A stretch of 64,000 nt of DNA, taken from NCBI RefSeq assembly GCF_004353905.1, contig NZ_SMOD01000019.1:1-64000 (forward strand). The letters run 5' to 3'. The stretch is from Paraburkholderia guartelaensis (GTDB lineage Bacteria; Pseudomonadota; Gammaproteobacteria; Burkholderiales; Burkholderiaceae). Position 1 is the first letter of the stretch, and each line of letters opens with the position of its first letter. Under the pieces are notes generated by a model. It saw only the letters and a program-made list of their open reading frames with translations, searched no databases and had not been told where the DNA came from. Both the position numbers and the translations under genes were made by a program. Shown here one piece after another: positions 37,737 to 46,155 of the stretch.

Positions 37737-38462
37737 ATGGCCCAATCCTCCCGCCTCGCTCCGCCCCGCGATACCGACGAACCGTCCGATGTCGAAGCGC
37801 ATGTCTATGCGTCGATTTCTTCCGCGCTGCTGGAAGGCAAGCTCGCGCCGGGCCAGCAACTGGTTGAGCGCGAACTCGCGGCGGCGTTCGGCTGCACGCG
37901 CGGCGCGTTGCGCAAGGTGCTGGCGCGCCTCGGCTACGAGGGCAAGCTCGTGCTCGAACCCAATCGCGGCGCGTTCGTGCCGTCGCCCTCGGAGGACGAC
38001 ATACGCGCCGTGTACCGCGCGCGCCAGGTGGCCGAAGCCGGCGTAATGGTGAGCCTGTGCGGCAAGCTCGACGCCGCGATGCGGCGCAAGCTCGCGGCCC
38101 ACGTGCGCAGCGAGAAGAAGGCGTTGCGCGAGGCGCGTGTGGACGAAGCGGTGCGCCTCGCGGGGCAGTTCCATCTGCTGCTGACCGAGCAGGCGGGCGG
38201 CACCGCGCTCGTCGAAGCGCTGGCGCAACTGGTCGCGAAAACGGAGCTTTACAAGGCCTTGTTCGATCCGTCGAAAGCGTCGATGTGCGCGCCCGACGAG
38301 CACGCGCAGATCATCGAGGCGTTGGAAGCGGGGGACCTGACTGCGGCGCTCGCGACGATGCGCGCGCATCTGGCCGAGCTGGAGGAGCGCGTGGTGCAGC
38401 AGGCGCGCGCACGCGCGGGCCGCGATCTCAAGACGGTGTTCGCGGATCTCGCGAACGGCTGA
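37737..38462 (+). CDS. GntR-family (FCD domain) transcriptional regulator
   Basis: 241 residues. N-terminal winged helix (about 18-85: LLEGKLAPGQQLVERELAAAFGCTRGALRKVLARLGYEG) and a C-terminal all-helical FCD ligand domain of the FadR subfamily with HLLLTEQAGG, and the metal-ligand-type His of DEHAQIIEALEAGD. Divergent from the CynX-type transporter with a long palindrome between; likely its regulator. Such proteins usually respond to an organic acid. No clear ribosome site before ATG 37737. Confidence 0.85.
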   Translation: MAQSSRLAPPRDTDEPSDVEAHVYASISSALLEGKLAPGQQLVERELAAAFGCTRGALRKVLARLGYEGKLVLEPNRGAFVPSPSEDDIRAVYRARQVAEAGVMVSLCGKLDAAMRRKLAAHVRSEKKALREARVDEAVRLAGQFHLLLTEQAGGTALVEALAQLVAKTELYKALFDPSKASMCAPDEHAQIIEALEAGDLTAALATMRAHLAELEERVVQQARARAGRDLKTVFADLANG

Positions 38463-38478
38463 ACGTGCGAGGTGCGCG

Positions 38479-38691
38479 TCAGCCCTGATCTACGCGCCGG
38501 CGCAATTCCTTCGAAGCCGCGAGCGGAATGCGCGCGTCGTCCCACGTGGCGAGCCATTCGATCTCTTTCGCGGCGAACACCTGGCCATGATTGCGCAGCG
38601 CGTATTGCAATGAGTCGATGACGTGATTGCGGATGATTTCGGGCGTATGCGGATCGTCGAGGACGATGCGCAAGGCTTCGAGCGTGGCCAT
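38479..38691 (-). CDS. Small conserved hypothetical protein
   Basis: 70 residues from ATG 38691 with GGAG upstream. Predicted mostly helical and soluble: MATLEALRIVLDDPHTPEIIRNHVIDSLQYALRN (first half, split here: the helix pair spans about 1-35), then EIEWLATWDD. No family recognised. Codirectional with the GST gene upstream but separated by that gene's terminator. Confidence 0.5.
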   Translation of the reverse strand: MATLEALRIVLDDPHTPEIIRNHVIDSLQYALRNHGQVFAAKEIEWLATWDDARIPLAASKELRRRVDQG

Positions 38692-38736
38692 GGTGCGGCT
38701 CCGGCGAATGTGGCGACCGCAACGTTATCGCACGAC

Positions 38737-38778
38737 AAAAAAACGCTTGCCGGGCGAGAAAAAATGCCCGGCAAAGCG
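38737..38778 (-). terminator. Intrinsic terminator of the GST gene
   Basis: The arms 38744-38755 and 38766-38778 pair around GCCGGGC/GCCCGGC with a one-base bulge; on the minus strand seven T follow (complement of 38737-38743). Confidence 0.75.
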
Positions 38779-38782
38779 CGCC

Positions 38783-39406
38783 TCAGTGCCGCGTGCGCTT
38801 GAATATCTCGTACTCTTCGGCGAAGGCTCTTGCAACGGCGGGCCGCTCGCGCACGCGCTGCGCGTAGGTCGCGACGGCCTCCCATTGCGACACATCGATG
38901 CCCACGTACGGCGCCCAGTTCAGCACGGTCACGAGATAGGCGTCCGCCACGCTGAATTCGTCGAGCAGGAAGGTGCGCGATTCCAGATGATGCGCGAGCA
39001 AGCCGAAGCGGCGCGGGATCTTGCCGCGCGCATAGTCCTTGACGGCCTCGTCCACGTCCTTGCCGAGCAGCGGCACGAACACGGCCTTGTGCAGTTCGGT
39101 GCCGATAAAGCCTATCCATTGCTGCAGGCGCGCGCGCTCGCGCGTGCCCGCTGGCGGCGCGAGTCGCGCTTCGGGAAAACGGTCGGCCACCCACGGCAGC
39201 ACCGCCGAGTTTTCGGTGAGGGTCCAGCCGTCGTCCTCGCGCAGCACCGGCACCTGGCCGAGTGCGTTGACAGCGAAGAAATCGCCGCCTTCGGCAAGCT
39301 GCTTCGTGAGCGTATCGACCTGGATGTAGCGTGCCTGTGCACCTGCCTCGTAGAGCGCGATGCGCGTGGCGAGCGAACACGCCAGCGGGGCGAAATACAG
39401 ATCCAT
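38783..39406 (-). CDS. Glutathione S-transferase
   Basis: 207 residues. Thioredoxin-like N-terminal half with FAPLACSLATRIAL (catalytic Ser/Cys region), GQVPVLREDDGWTLTENSAVLPW for glutathione binding, and a helical C-terminal half with FSVADAYLVTVLNW. Beta/GstA-like class. Conjugates or transfers glutathione to electrophiles. ATG 39406 preceded by AAAGGAGG. Divergent from a TetR regulator with an inverted repeat between, suggesting inducible expression. Confidence 0.9.
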   Translation of the reverse strand: MDLYFAPLACSLATRIALYEAGAQARYIQVDTLTKQLAEGGDFFAVNALGQVPVLREDDGWTLTENSAVLPWVADRFPEARLAPPAGTRERARLQQWIGFIGTELHKAVFVPLLGKDVDEAVKDYARGKIPRRFGLLAHHLESRTFLLDEFSVADAYLVTVLNWAPYVGIDVSQWEAVATYAQRVRERPAVARAFAEEYEIFKRTRH

Positions 39407-39439
39407 CGTCTTCCTCCTTTGCGGGCTTCGGGTTTTTCT

Positions 39440-39467
39440 GATTTTTGTACTATAGTGAACAAAAATC
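39440..39467. promoter_or_regulatory. Inverted repeat between GST and TetR genes
   Basis: GATTTTTGT (39440-39448) and ACAAAAATC (39459-39467) are exact inverse arms of 9 bp. Probable operator of the divergent TetR regulator. Confidence 0.6.
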
Positions 39468-39484
39468 GCCGATCCAATATTTCT

Positions 39485-40153
39485 ATGCAATCCAGTACAA
39501 AAAAGGATAGCCGCCCGCGCGGGCGTCCGCGCGCCTACGATCCACAAGAGGCGCTCGCCCGCGCGCGCGATACGTTCTGGCGCAACGGCTACGCAGGCAC
39601 ATCGCTCGACGACCTGAGCGAGGCGACCGGCATGAACCGGCCGAGTCTCTACGGCGCATTCGGCGACAAGCACGCGCTCTATCTGCAAACCATGGAGCGT
39701 TACGTGGAAGCGGGGCGCGTGGCGATGGAGTCTGCGCTGGACAGCGCAGTGCCGCTACGCGAGGCGCTGATGCGCGTATTCGACGGCGCGCTCGGCTGGT
39801 ATTTGCCCGCGCACGATGCGGCGCGTGGCTGCCTGCTGATCGGCACGGCGGCCGTGGAAGCCGTCAACGACGACGCGGTACGCGAGCGCCTTGCCGCAGG
39901 ATTGCGCACATTCGACAAGGCGTTCGAGCGGCGCCTGCGCGCGGCGCTCGCGCAAGGCGAGCTGCCGCCCGATGCCAGCGCACCGATGCTCGCGCGCCTC
40001 GCCTCCGCGCTATTGCACAGCATGGCGCTGCGCGCGCGGGCCGGCGATTCGAGGTCCTCGCTGCGCGCCATGGCGGTGGCGGGCGTCGCGTTGATCTGCG
40101 GCGAAGCGCCGCTTGCGGCCGATGCGCGTGCGGTGCGACGGCGCGCGAAGTGA
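39485..40153 (+). CDS. TetR/AcrR-family transcriptional regulator
   Basis: 222 residues. HTH about 14-60: ALARARDTFWRNGYAGTSLDDLSEATGMNRPSLYGAFGDK, typical of regulators with a PRGRPRAYDP N-terminal arm. C-terminal ligand domain of the AcrR C-terminal type (RGCLLIGTAAVEA). ATG 39485. It lies 78 bases from the divergent GST gene and probably represses it and itself. Inducer unknown. Confidence 0.85.
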   Translation: MQSSTKKDSRPRGRPRAYDPQEALARARDTFWRNGYAGTSLDDLSEATGMNRPSLYGAFGDKHALYLQTMERYVEAGRVAMESALDSAVPLREALMRVFDGALGWYLPAHDAARGCLLIGTAAVEAVNDDAVRERLAAGLRTFDKAFERRLRAALAQGELPPDASAPMLARLASALLHSMALRARAGDSRSSLRAMAVAGVALICGEAPLAADARAVRRRAK

Positions 40154-40268
40154 TGTCACGCTGAACCTTGCCTGTCGGCGTCCGCTACGCGGGTCCGCAT
40201 GCCGCTTTCCCTTGTTACACTGGCGCAGTCGCGCAGGGACGGCCTGCGCACTCGAAGAGGGGAACACG

Positions 40269-40463
40269 ATGGTGCGCTACAGGCACTACAAGGGTGGCAT
40301 TTACGAACTGGTTTGCGAGGCGACGCTGGAATCGGATCCTTCCGTCACGATGATCGTGTATCGCGCGGCGAACGGTACGATCTGGACGCGACCCTCCACC
40401 GTGTTCTTCGAACTCGTCGAGTACGAAGGCGGACTCGTGCCGCGCTTCGCGCCCGTCAACTGA
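40269..40463 (+). CDS. DUF1653-family small protein
   Basis: 64 residues. The DUF1653 pattern is plain: RYRHYKGGIYELVCEATLESD, then VYRA.NGTIWTRP...FFE. Start ATG 40269 with AGAGGGG upstream. A small beta-barrel-like cytoplasmic domain of unknown function, common across bacteria. 42 bases before the YqaE-type gene, same direction. Confidence 0.8.
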   Translation: MVRYRHYKGGIYELVCEATLESDPSVTMIVYRAANGTIWTRPSTVFFELVEYEGGLVPRFAPVN

Positions 40464-40505
40464 TTCTTTTCACTCGTCTCTTCCACGCTTTAGAGGTTTC
40501 TTCGA

Positions 40506-40700
40506 ATGCGTTTATTGATTGCGCTGATCCTGCCTTGGCTCCTGTTCTTCACCATTGGACGTCCGATTGCGGGCATCGTCTGCCTGATCCTGCAGATCAC
40601 GCTGATCGGCTGGATTCCGGCCGCGATCTGGGCCGTGTATTCGCTCAGCCAGTTCAAGACCGACCGGAAAATAGAGGACGCGCTCGGCCGCCGCGGTTAA
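40506..40700 (+). CDS. YqaE/Pmp3-family membrane proteolipid
   Basis: 64 residues with two TM segments (about 3-24 and 27-47) and the family hairpin IGRPIAGIVCLILQITLIGWIPAAIWA. Small inner-membrane proteins of this family are often stress-induced and affect membrane potential in yeast. ATG 40506 after AGAGG. Probably cotranscribed with the DUF1653 gene. Confidence 0.85.
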   Translation: MRLLIALILPWLLFFTIGRPIAGIVCLILQITLIGWIPAAIWAVYSLSQFKTDRKIEDALGRRG

Positions 40701-40827
40701 ATCCCGGAGCGGGCGCGTAGACGCCATGTAGCGGCGTGTTCCGCGTTACAGCGGTAACCCGTGCTCACAATTCAATAAGAACTTAACGCTGATTTTTCTT
40801 TCTTACAAATAGAAAGGAGAGTCAGCT

Positions 40828-41211
40828 ATGTTCAAGTTCGTTCTCACGGTGGGCGCCATCGCGCTCCTTGCCGGGTGTGCGGTGGCCCCGGGCTACGACT
40901 ATGGTTACGGCGGCTATGGCCAGCCGTACTCCACGGGTTATTACAGCGGCTACGCGCCGGGCTATGCGCCCACGTATGGCAGTGTGAACATCGGCGTCTG
41001 GGGCGGTGGCGGCGGTCGCGATTATCACGGCGGCGACTGGCACGGCGGCGGCGGTGGTTGGCACGGTGGCGGCCCGGGTGGTCACGGTGGCGGTCACGGT
41101 GGACCTTGGGGGCCGCCGGGCGGTAGTCATGGAGGCGGCCCCGGCGGCGGTCATGGTGGCGGAGGCCACGGCGGTGGCGGTCACGGTGGCGGCGGCCCGG
41201 GCGGCCGTTGA
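40828..41211 (+). CDS. Gly/His-rich lipoprotein
   Basis: 127 residues from ATG 40828 with AAGGAG. Lipobox LAGC (Cys16) predicts an envelope lipoprotein. A Tyr/Gly/Pro segment (20-55) is followed by about 70 residues of GGGHGG-type repeats with roughly a dozen histidines. Such stretches can bind Zn, Cu or Ni, which is an inference. The repeats are imperfect at DNA level. A bidirectional terminator follows. Confidence 0.65.
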   Translation: MFKFVLTVGAIALLAGCAVAPGYDYGYGGYGQPYSTGYYSGYAPGYAPTYGSVNIGVWGGGGGRDYHGGDWHGGGGGWHGGGPGGHGGGHGGPWGPPGGSHGGGPGGGHGGGGHGGGGHGGGGPGGR

Positions 41212-41290
41212 TGCGGGCTTGCCGCTCACATCGGCGCGGTTACGTGTTGCCCAATGATCCGCGCCGAGTCGAAAGTGCGCTTCAAAACGA

Positions 41291-41325
41291 ATCAGGCCCG
41301 CCACTCTCACGAGGGCGGGCCTGAT
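41291..41325. terminator. Bidirectional terminator between convergent genes
   Basis: ATCAGGCCCGCC (41291-41302) and its exact inverse GGCGGGCCTGAT (41314-41325), between the Gly/His lipoprotein and the DUF4148 gene. Confidence 0.75.
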
Positions 41326-41370
41326 GCTTTGCACGAGAACCCGGCGTCACAGCCGGGGTTGTCGCGAAAC

Positions 41371-41634
41371 TTACTGGCTCGACTGCGACGTGCCGTTCGT
41401 CGACGGGCCGTAAGCCGTAGCGCGCTGCGCTGCGACCTTGGCTTCGGCAGCCTGAATGTTTTCCGGATAGTGCATCCAGTCGCTCGGATCGTAGCCGGCG
41501 GCGCGCAGTTGCGCGAGATCGGCGCGAACTTCGGCGCGGGTCACGGGTTGTTGCTGGGGTTGTGCCTGCGCGAACGCGGCGGCGGGCACGGCAACGATGA
41601 CGGCGAGCACAGCGGCCTTCAGAAACGAATTCAT
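41371..41634 (-). CDS. DUF4148-family secreted small protein
   Basis: 87 residues from ATG 41634 with GGAGG. Signal peptide ending AFA/AQA, then the DUF4148 core VTRAEVRADLAQLRAAGYDPSDW..YPENIQAAEAKVAAQR. Periplasmic, function unknown; the family is expanded in Burkholderiaceae. It is the sibling of the genes at 42025 and 49434 in this window. Confidence 0.85.
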   Translation of the reverse strand: MNSFLKAAVLAVIVAVPAAAFAQAQPQQQPVTRAEVRADLAQLRAAGYDPSDWMHYPENIQAAEAKVAAQRATAYGPSTNGTSQSSQ

Positions 41635-42024
41635 GACTAACCTCCAATATTTTTTGTGAGGAGCCATCGCATCGGCGTGGCCCATATGGTGAATGTATGC
41701 GGTTGGAGGGTCAGGGTAAATACCTAGAAAACGAATTCAGTGTTCTTCTGGAGGCAACAATCGGGTTCGGGATCTCCTGAAGTATTGCGCGACGCGCTTG
41801 CAATAAGGCCGGACGGCCGCAGATTATCCGGCCCTAAAATCTCGCCGGATTATTGCGAAATCCGTAATTCCAATTCGCCCGAAACGGTCTGTATCCGGCC
41901 GGGGCGCTTGCCTAGAATCCACTCACAGCCAGCCGATGCGGCGAGTCGCAGCGAGCCGGCCGAGCACGACAAGGTATGCACCGTCGTTGCGCATAGACGC
42001 TAAATAATTTCGGAGGTTGTAATC
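41635..42024. other. 390-bp divergent intergenic region between two DUF4148-type genes
   Basis: No coding frame is supported. It must carry the two divergent promoters. No clear operator palindrome or sigma-70 pair was identified. Confidence 0.45.
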
Positions 42025-42315
42025 ATGAAGTCGCTCCTCAAGGCTGTTGCCCTTACCGTTGCTCTGGCTGCTCCGCTCGCTGCTTTCGCTCAGGCCGATC
42101 AAGGTCTGACCCGCGAGCAAGTGCGTCAGCAACTCGTCGAATTCCAGCAAACGAGCCGCAATCAGACTGCAGCCACTGCCCAGACGGCCGCGCCTGTCGC
42201 CCAGACCGACGGTTCGTTCGGCGGCGTGAGCAACACGACGTCGGTTGCGGGTGCTCGCTATGTGTCGGAAGCGGCTCGCACGGGTCCGCAATCGGTGTAT
42301 TTCGGCGGTCAGTAA
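42025..42315 (+). CDS. DUF4148-like secreted small protein
   Basis: 96 residues from ATG 42025 with GGAGG. Signal peptide MKSLLKAVALTVALAAPLAAFAQ, then LTREQVRQQLVEFQQ, the N-terminal part of the DUF4148 pattern. The middle is Gln/Thr/Ala-rich and the conserved YDP.DW motif is missing, so this is a diverged member. Divergent from the neighbouring DUF4148 gene. Function unknown. Confidence 0.75.
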   Translation: MKSLLKAVALTVALAAPLAAFAQADQGLTREQVRQQLVEFQQTSRNQTAATAQTAAPVAQTDGSFGGVSNTTSVAGARYVSEAARTGPQSVYFGGQ

Positions 42316-42339
42316 GCCTGTCGGCAGTCAGCAAATAAA

Positions 42340-42370
42340 AACGGCCCGCGACTTCGCTTCGCGGGCCGTT
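42340..42370. terminator. Bidirectional terminator between convergent genes
   Basis: AACGGCCCGCGA (42340-42351) and TCGCGGGCCGTT (42359-42370) are exact inverse arms with a 7-base loop. Confidence 0.75.
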
Positions 42371-42399
42371 TCGCATTCGGGCTTCCCATCTTGTAGCCG

Positions 42400-42726
42400 C
42401 TATATGGCTTCCGCCTCCGGCGAGTCGAGCACGAGATCCGTGCGCGCGACGGCCACGCAGGTCAGCACATAGCCCTCGGCTTTTTCCTCGCGGCTCAATC
42501 CGGGCCACTCAATCGTGAAGCTCACTTCGCCACTCACCACGCGACACATGCAGGCGCGGCAGGTGCCGTTGCGGCACATACGCGGCAGACGAATGCCCTC
42601 GAACGCCGCCGCTTCGAGCAAGGTCAGCTCGGGCGGCGCTTCGAAGCTGCGCCCGAGCGGCTCCACGCGGACCACAGGCACATGCGGCGGTCCGTCCTGC
42701 CTGCTTGCGTGACTCACATCGCTCAT
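42400..42726 (-). CDS. [2Fe-2S] ferredoxin coupled to an iron exporter
   Basis: 108 residues. Plant-type ferredoxin ligands Cys51-x4-Cys56-x2-Cys59 (CRNGTCRAC) and Cys90 (LTCVAV). Its ATG overlaps the stop of the upstream MbfA-type gene by four bases, so the two are translationally coupled. By analogy with bacterioferritin-associated ferredoxins it could supply electrons to reduce iron at the ferritin-like domain, but this is inference from linkage. Confidence 0.85.
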   Translation of the reverse strand: MSDVSHASRQDGPPHVPVVRVEPLGRSFEAPPELTLLEAAAFEGIRLPRMCRNGTCRACMCRVVSGEVSFTIEWPGLSREEKAEGYVLTCVAVARTDLVLDSPEAEAI

Positions 42727-43853
42727 GAAATCGACACCCCGAGCAGCCGCCCCGCGCCCGCCGTGAACGCCGCCGCGGCGAGTCCGATCACGATCTGCCG
42801 GAATGCCGAGAACGTCGCGCTGCGCCCGTTGAAGAGCGACGTGAACACGCCGACGAGGGCAAGTCCGCACGCGCTCAGCGCCACCGACTGCGCGATGGCC
42901 GTGACGCCGTGCGCCCACAGGAACGGGGCAGTTGGAAACGCCGCGCCGAGCGAGAAGAGGCAAAACGAAACGGCGGCGGCCGACCACGGATTGCCGCCCA
43001 GCTCCTTCGGATCGATGCCAAGCTCTTCGCGCGCAAGCGTATTGAGCGCCTCGTCCTTGTTGCGCATGATCTGGGCGGCCACGCGGCGCGCTTCATCCGG
43101 ATCGATGCCCTTCGCCTGGTAGATGAGTGCGAGTTCGTGGCGCTCGGCGTCGGGCGTGTGCTCGAGTTCGTCGGCTTCCTTCGCGAGCTGGGTGCGCGCA
43201 AGCTCCCGCGCGTTGGTCACCGAGAGCCACTCGCCGAGCGCCATGGAGCAGGCGCCCGCGACAAGGCCCGCCAGCCCCGTGAGCAAGATCGTGCGATTGA
43301 CGCTGCCCGCGCCCGCCACGCCCATGATCAGGCAGAAGTTCGAGACGAGCCCGTCGTTCGCCCCCAGCACCGCCGCGCGCAGGTCGTTGCCCGACGTCGC
43401 GCTCTTGTGCCACGACTCCGCAGCGCCGATCGCTTCGCCATGGCCATGTTCGGGCTCGCGCTTCTTCGCGACGATCGCCTGGACGATGGCGGCGTGCTGC
43501 TGTTCCTGGGCGGAAAGCTTCTCGGCGCCGGGTTCGCGCGCGTAGCGGTCGCGGTCGGCGTATTCGGCGGCGGCGACCGTGGGCAGCACGAGCGAAGGGC
43601 CAAACGTGCGCGTGAGCGCTTGCAGCAGGCGGGTTTTTGCGCTGCGCCGATGCGGCCGGGGCGTGACGCCGTTGGCCGCGAGCTTCTCGCTCCAGACGCT
43701 CGCGTGCTCGCGCTCGGAGGCGGCGAGTTCCGCGAAGATGCGGCGGCGCTCGTCGTCTTTCTCGACCGCGGATAGCGTGTCGTAGACGGCGGCGCTGTCG
43801 AGTTCGTCGGCGAGATTGCGCCGGAAGCGGTTGATTTCCTGAGCGGTGGCCAT
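42723..43853 (-). CDS. MbfA-type iron exporter (ferritin-like + VIT1/CCC1)
   Basis: 376 residues. Residues about 1-155 are a ferritin/rubrerythrin-like domain with ELDSAAVYDTL, ASEREHA and EQQHAA as diiron ligands. Residues 160-376 are a VIT1/CCC1 membrane domain: AAVLGANDGLVSNFCLIMGVAGA, then GLVAGACSMALGEWLSV, then the C-terminal TMs. MbfA proteins export Fe2+ across the inner membrane under iron or acid/peroxide stress. Cotranscribed with a ferredoxin. No Fur or Irr site was recognised upstream. Confidence 0.85.
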   Translation of the reverse strand: MATAQEINRFRRNLADELDSAAVYDTLSAVEKDDERRRIFAELAASEREHASVWSEKLAANGVTPRPHRRSAKTRLLQALTRTFGPSLVLPTVAAAEYADRDRYAREPGAEKLSAQEQQHAAIVQAIVAKKREPEHGHGEAIGAAESWHKSATSGNDLRAAVLGANDGLVSNFCLIMGVAGAGSVNRTILLTGLAGLVAGACSMALGEWLSVTNARELARTQLAKEADELEHTPDAERHELALIYQAKGIDPDEARRVAAQIMRNKDEALNTLAREELGIDPKELGGNPWSAAAVSFCLFSLGAAFPTAPFLWAHGVTAIAQSVALSACGLALVGVFTSLFNGRSATFSAFRQIVIGLAAAAFTAGAGRLLGVSIS

Positions 43854-43940
43854 GGGGCGCGGTGCGGGAAGCGATCCGCCAAGCTTACCCTGGCGCCGCT
43901 TTGCCCAGAAGCCGCGCCTCGACCCGCCAGGCCGGTGCGC

Positions 43941-45911
43941 TCAGCGGCGCTGACGCAGATGCCGATAGACCGTGTTGCGCGCGAGCCCGAGTTCGCGAGC
44001 CGCCGCCGAAACATTGCCGCTGTGGCGCGCGAGGGTCTCTTCGATGAGCCGCGACTGCCAGACGGAGAGCCGCGCGGGTTCGTGTTCCGTGTCGCTCGTC
44101 TGGTCTTCAGCCGTGACGTCGGCGGACTGCTCCGTGCATTCGCTCGCGGGGGCGCAATCGTGCATGAGGTCTTCGGGAAGATGCGCCATGTCGATGGCGT
44201 CTTCGCCTTCGGCCATGATCGCCGCCGTGCGCAGCGCGCTCGCGAGCTGACGCAGATTGCCCGGCCAGCGGCAGCGCGCGAAGCACGCACGAACGGCCGG
44301 TGTCAGACGCGCGGGCGCGCCCGGCACCTCGTGCCGCACGATCTCGAGCATGCGGGCGACGAGCGCGTCGAGGTCGGTGCGCTCGGCCAGCGCAGGCAGC
44401 GTGACGACGAGGCCGTTGATGCGGTAGTAGAGATCCTCGCGGAACGTGCCTTCGGCGATCATCGCGCGTAGATCGCGGTGCGTCGCGCAGACGATGCGCA
44501 AATCCACCGGCACCGCGCGCGTGCCGCCGAGCGGCACGACGGCGCGCTCCTGCAACACACGCATGAGCCGCACCTGCTGCGCGAGCGGCATGTCGCCGAT
44601 CTCGTCGAGAAAGAGCGTGCCGCCATGCGCCTGCGCGATCTTCCCGGCGCTGCCGCGGCGCTTCGCGCCCGTGAACGCGCCGTCCTCGTAGCCGAACAGC
44701 TCGGCTTCGATCAGCGTGTCGGGCAGGGCGGCGCAGTTGAGCGCGACGAACGGCCCGTCGCGGCGCGGTGAATCGCGATGCAGCGCCCGCGCGAGCCATT
44801 CCTTGCCGGTGCCGGTGCGGCCAAGCACGAGCACCGGAATGTCGCGGCCGCGCACGCGCGCCACGCGCTGCAGGGCGGCGGCAAGCCGCTCATCGCCGGT
44901 GTCGAGTTCGGCGAGCGTGGGCTGCGGGGTGGTGTCGGTGGCGTTGGGCGCTGTCGCCTGGACGGAAGCGGGCGTGTACGGCGAGCGGGACGTTTCGGGT
45001 ACGGCGCTGCGCGCGAGCGTAGCGACGCCCGACGTGGCCGCGCCGGGCGTGGCGCGCGCGATCACGCGCACGCCGCTTGGCAGTGCGAGCGTGAGCGGCT
45101 CGCCACTCGCGCGCATGAGCTGCTGCATGAACGCCGCGAACGGCTGGCCGAAGAGCGCCGCGAACTCGCGCTGCTGCAGCTCGGCGAGCGGCGCGCCGAA
45201 CTGGAACAGGGCGCTGCGGTTTGCGCAGAGCAGCGTGCCGTCGGCCGAGAATGCGGCCAATCCTTCGTAGAGCGTACCAATGAATTCCGCACGCGCGTGA
45301 AACTGGAGCCGGATGGCATCGGCGAATTCGGTGTTGAACAGATGGTTCTCGATCATCTGCGCCGACATGCGCACGAGCGCGAGCGTGTGCTTGTGAAAAC
45401 CGCGCGACTCGCCGCTCACGTCGAGCGCGCCGAGCGTGCGACCGTATGGATCCGCGATCGGCGCGCACGAACAGGTGAGGATGTGATTGGCGCGCAAAAA
45501 GTGCTCGCCCGCATGCACCGTGGTCGGCTGGCCTTCCACGAGCGCCGTGCCGATGGCATTCGTACCGCGATGCTGCTCGGCCCACGATACGCCCGGTCGC
45601 AGCGCGACGCGCTGCGCTTTCTCGACGAAATCGCTGTCGGCATAGCTATGGAGGATCACGCCGTTGCGATCGGTGAGCAGCACCATGCTCTGCGTATCGA
45701 CGATCTGCGCGTGCAAGGCGTCCATGACGGGACGCGCCTGGTGATAGAGCGTGCGGTTCGTCTCGATCAGCTCGCGCAGGTCGGCGGCGGCCAGCGCGTC
45801 GAATTCGGGCGCCTCGGTGGCACGCAGCCCGAGTGCGCGCGAGCGCGCGTGTGCCTGCGCGATGGCGTCCGCGCGGGCCGCGTCGTGCGGCGTGACGGGG
45901 CGTCGGGTCAC
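43941..45911 (-). CDS. Sigma-54-dependent activator, AcoR type
   Basis: 656 residues. N-terminal GAF sensor (about 70-200), PAS-like segment (about 205-265), AAA+ domain with Walker A GRTGTGKE (364-371), the sigma-54 contact loop GAFTGA (411-416) and Walker B GGTLFLDEIGD (430-440), and a C-terminal Fis helix-turn-helix (SGNVSAAARELGLARNTVYRHLRQRR in two halves). AcoR relatives respond to acetoin, alcohols or aldehydes. No sigma-54 operon is adjacent, so its target is elsewhere. Confidence 0.9.
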   Translation of the reverse strand: MTRRPVTPHDAARADAIAQAHARSRALGLRATEAPEFDALAAADLRELIETNRTLYHQARPVMDALHAQIVDTQSMVLLTDRNGVILHSYADSDFVEKAQRVALRPGVSWAEQHRGTNAIGTALVEGQPTTVHAGEHFLRANHILTCSCAPIADPYGRTLGALDVSGESRGFHKHTLALVRMSAQMIENHLFNTEFADAIRLQFHARAEFIGTLYEGLAAFSADGTLLCANRSALFQFGAPLAELQQREFAALFGQPFAAFMQQLMRASGEPLTLALPSGVRVIARATPGAATSGVATLARSAVPETSRSPYTPASVQATAPNATDTTPQPTLAELDTGDERLAAALQRVARVRGRDIPVLVLGRTGTGKEWLARALHRDSPRRDGPFVALNCAALPDTLIEAELFGYEDGAFTGAKRRGSAGKIAQAHGGTLFLDEIGDMPLAQQVRLMRVLQERAVVPLGGTRAVPVDLRIVCATHRDLRAMIAEGTFREDLYYRINGLVVTLPALAERTDLDALVARMLEIVRHEVPGAPARLTPAVRACFARCRWPGNLRQLASALRTAAIMAEGEDAIDMAHLPEDLMHDCAPASECTEQSADVTAEDQTSDTEHEPARLSVWQSRLIEETLARHSGNVSAAARELGLARNTVYRHLRQRR

Positions 45912-46155
45912 TCGTGTCTCCAGTCGTTTTGGGCGCTACGCTGCGGCGCAGCATGGCAGTGCACGAGCGGCGCCTCTGGGGCAGTTCATGGTACAGGATA
46001 CGCGGCGGCTGCCTATTCGGGTTGAAGCCGGGTCGCAGCCCGTGTTTCAGCCGTGCCGTCGCCCCTCAACTGCGCCTTGAGTTTACCGGCGCGGGTGCCA
46101 TGATGAAGGTGAGGGCGCATTCGCGTCGCGCCCCCGCTGAGTAGCGGAGTTCGTC

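Noticed and set aside
40980..41211. Repeated GGTGGC/CACGG units that resemble a repeat array
   Set aside because: They encode the Gly/His-rich protein tail; spacing is irregular and there are no unique spacers, so this is not a CRISPR array.
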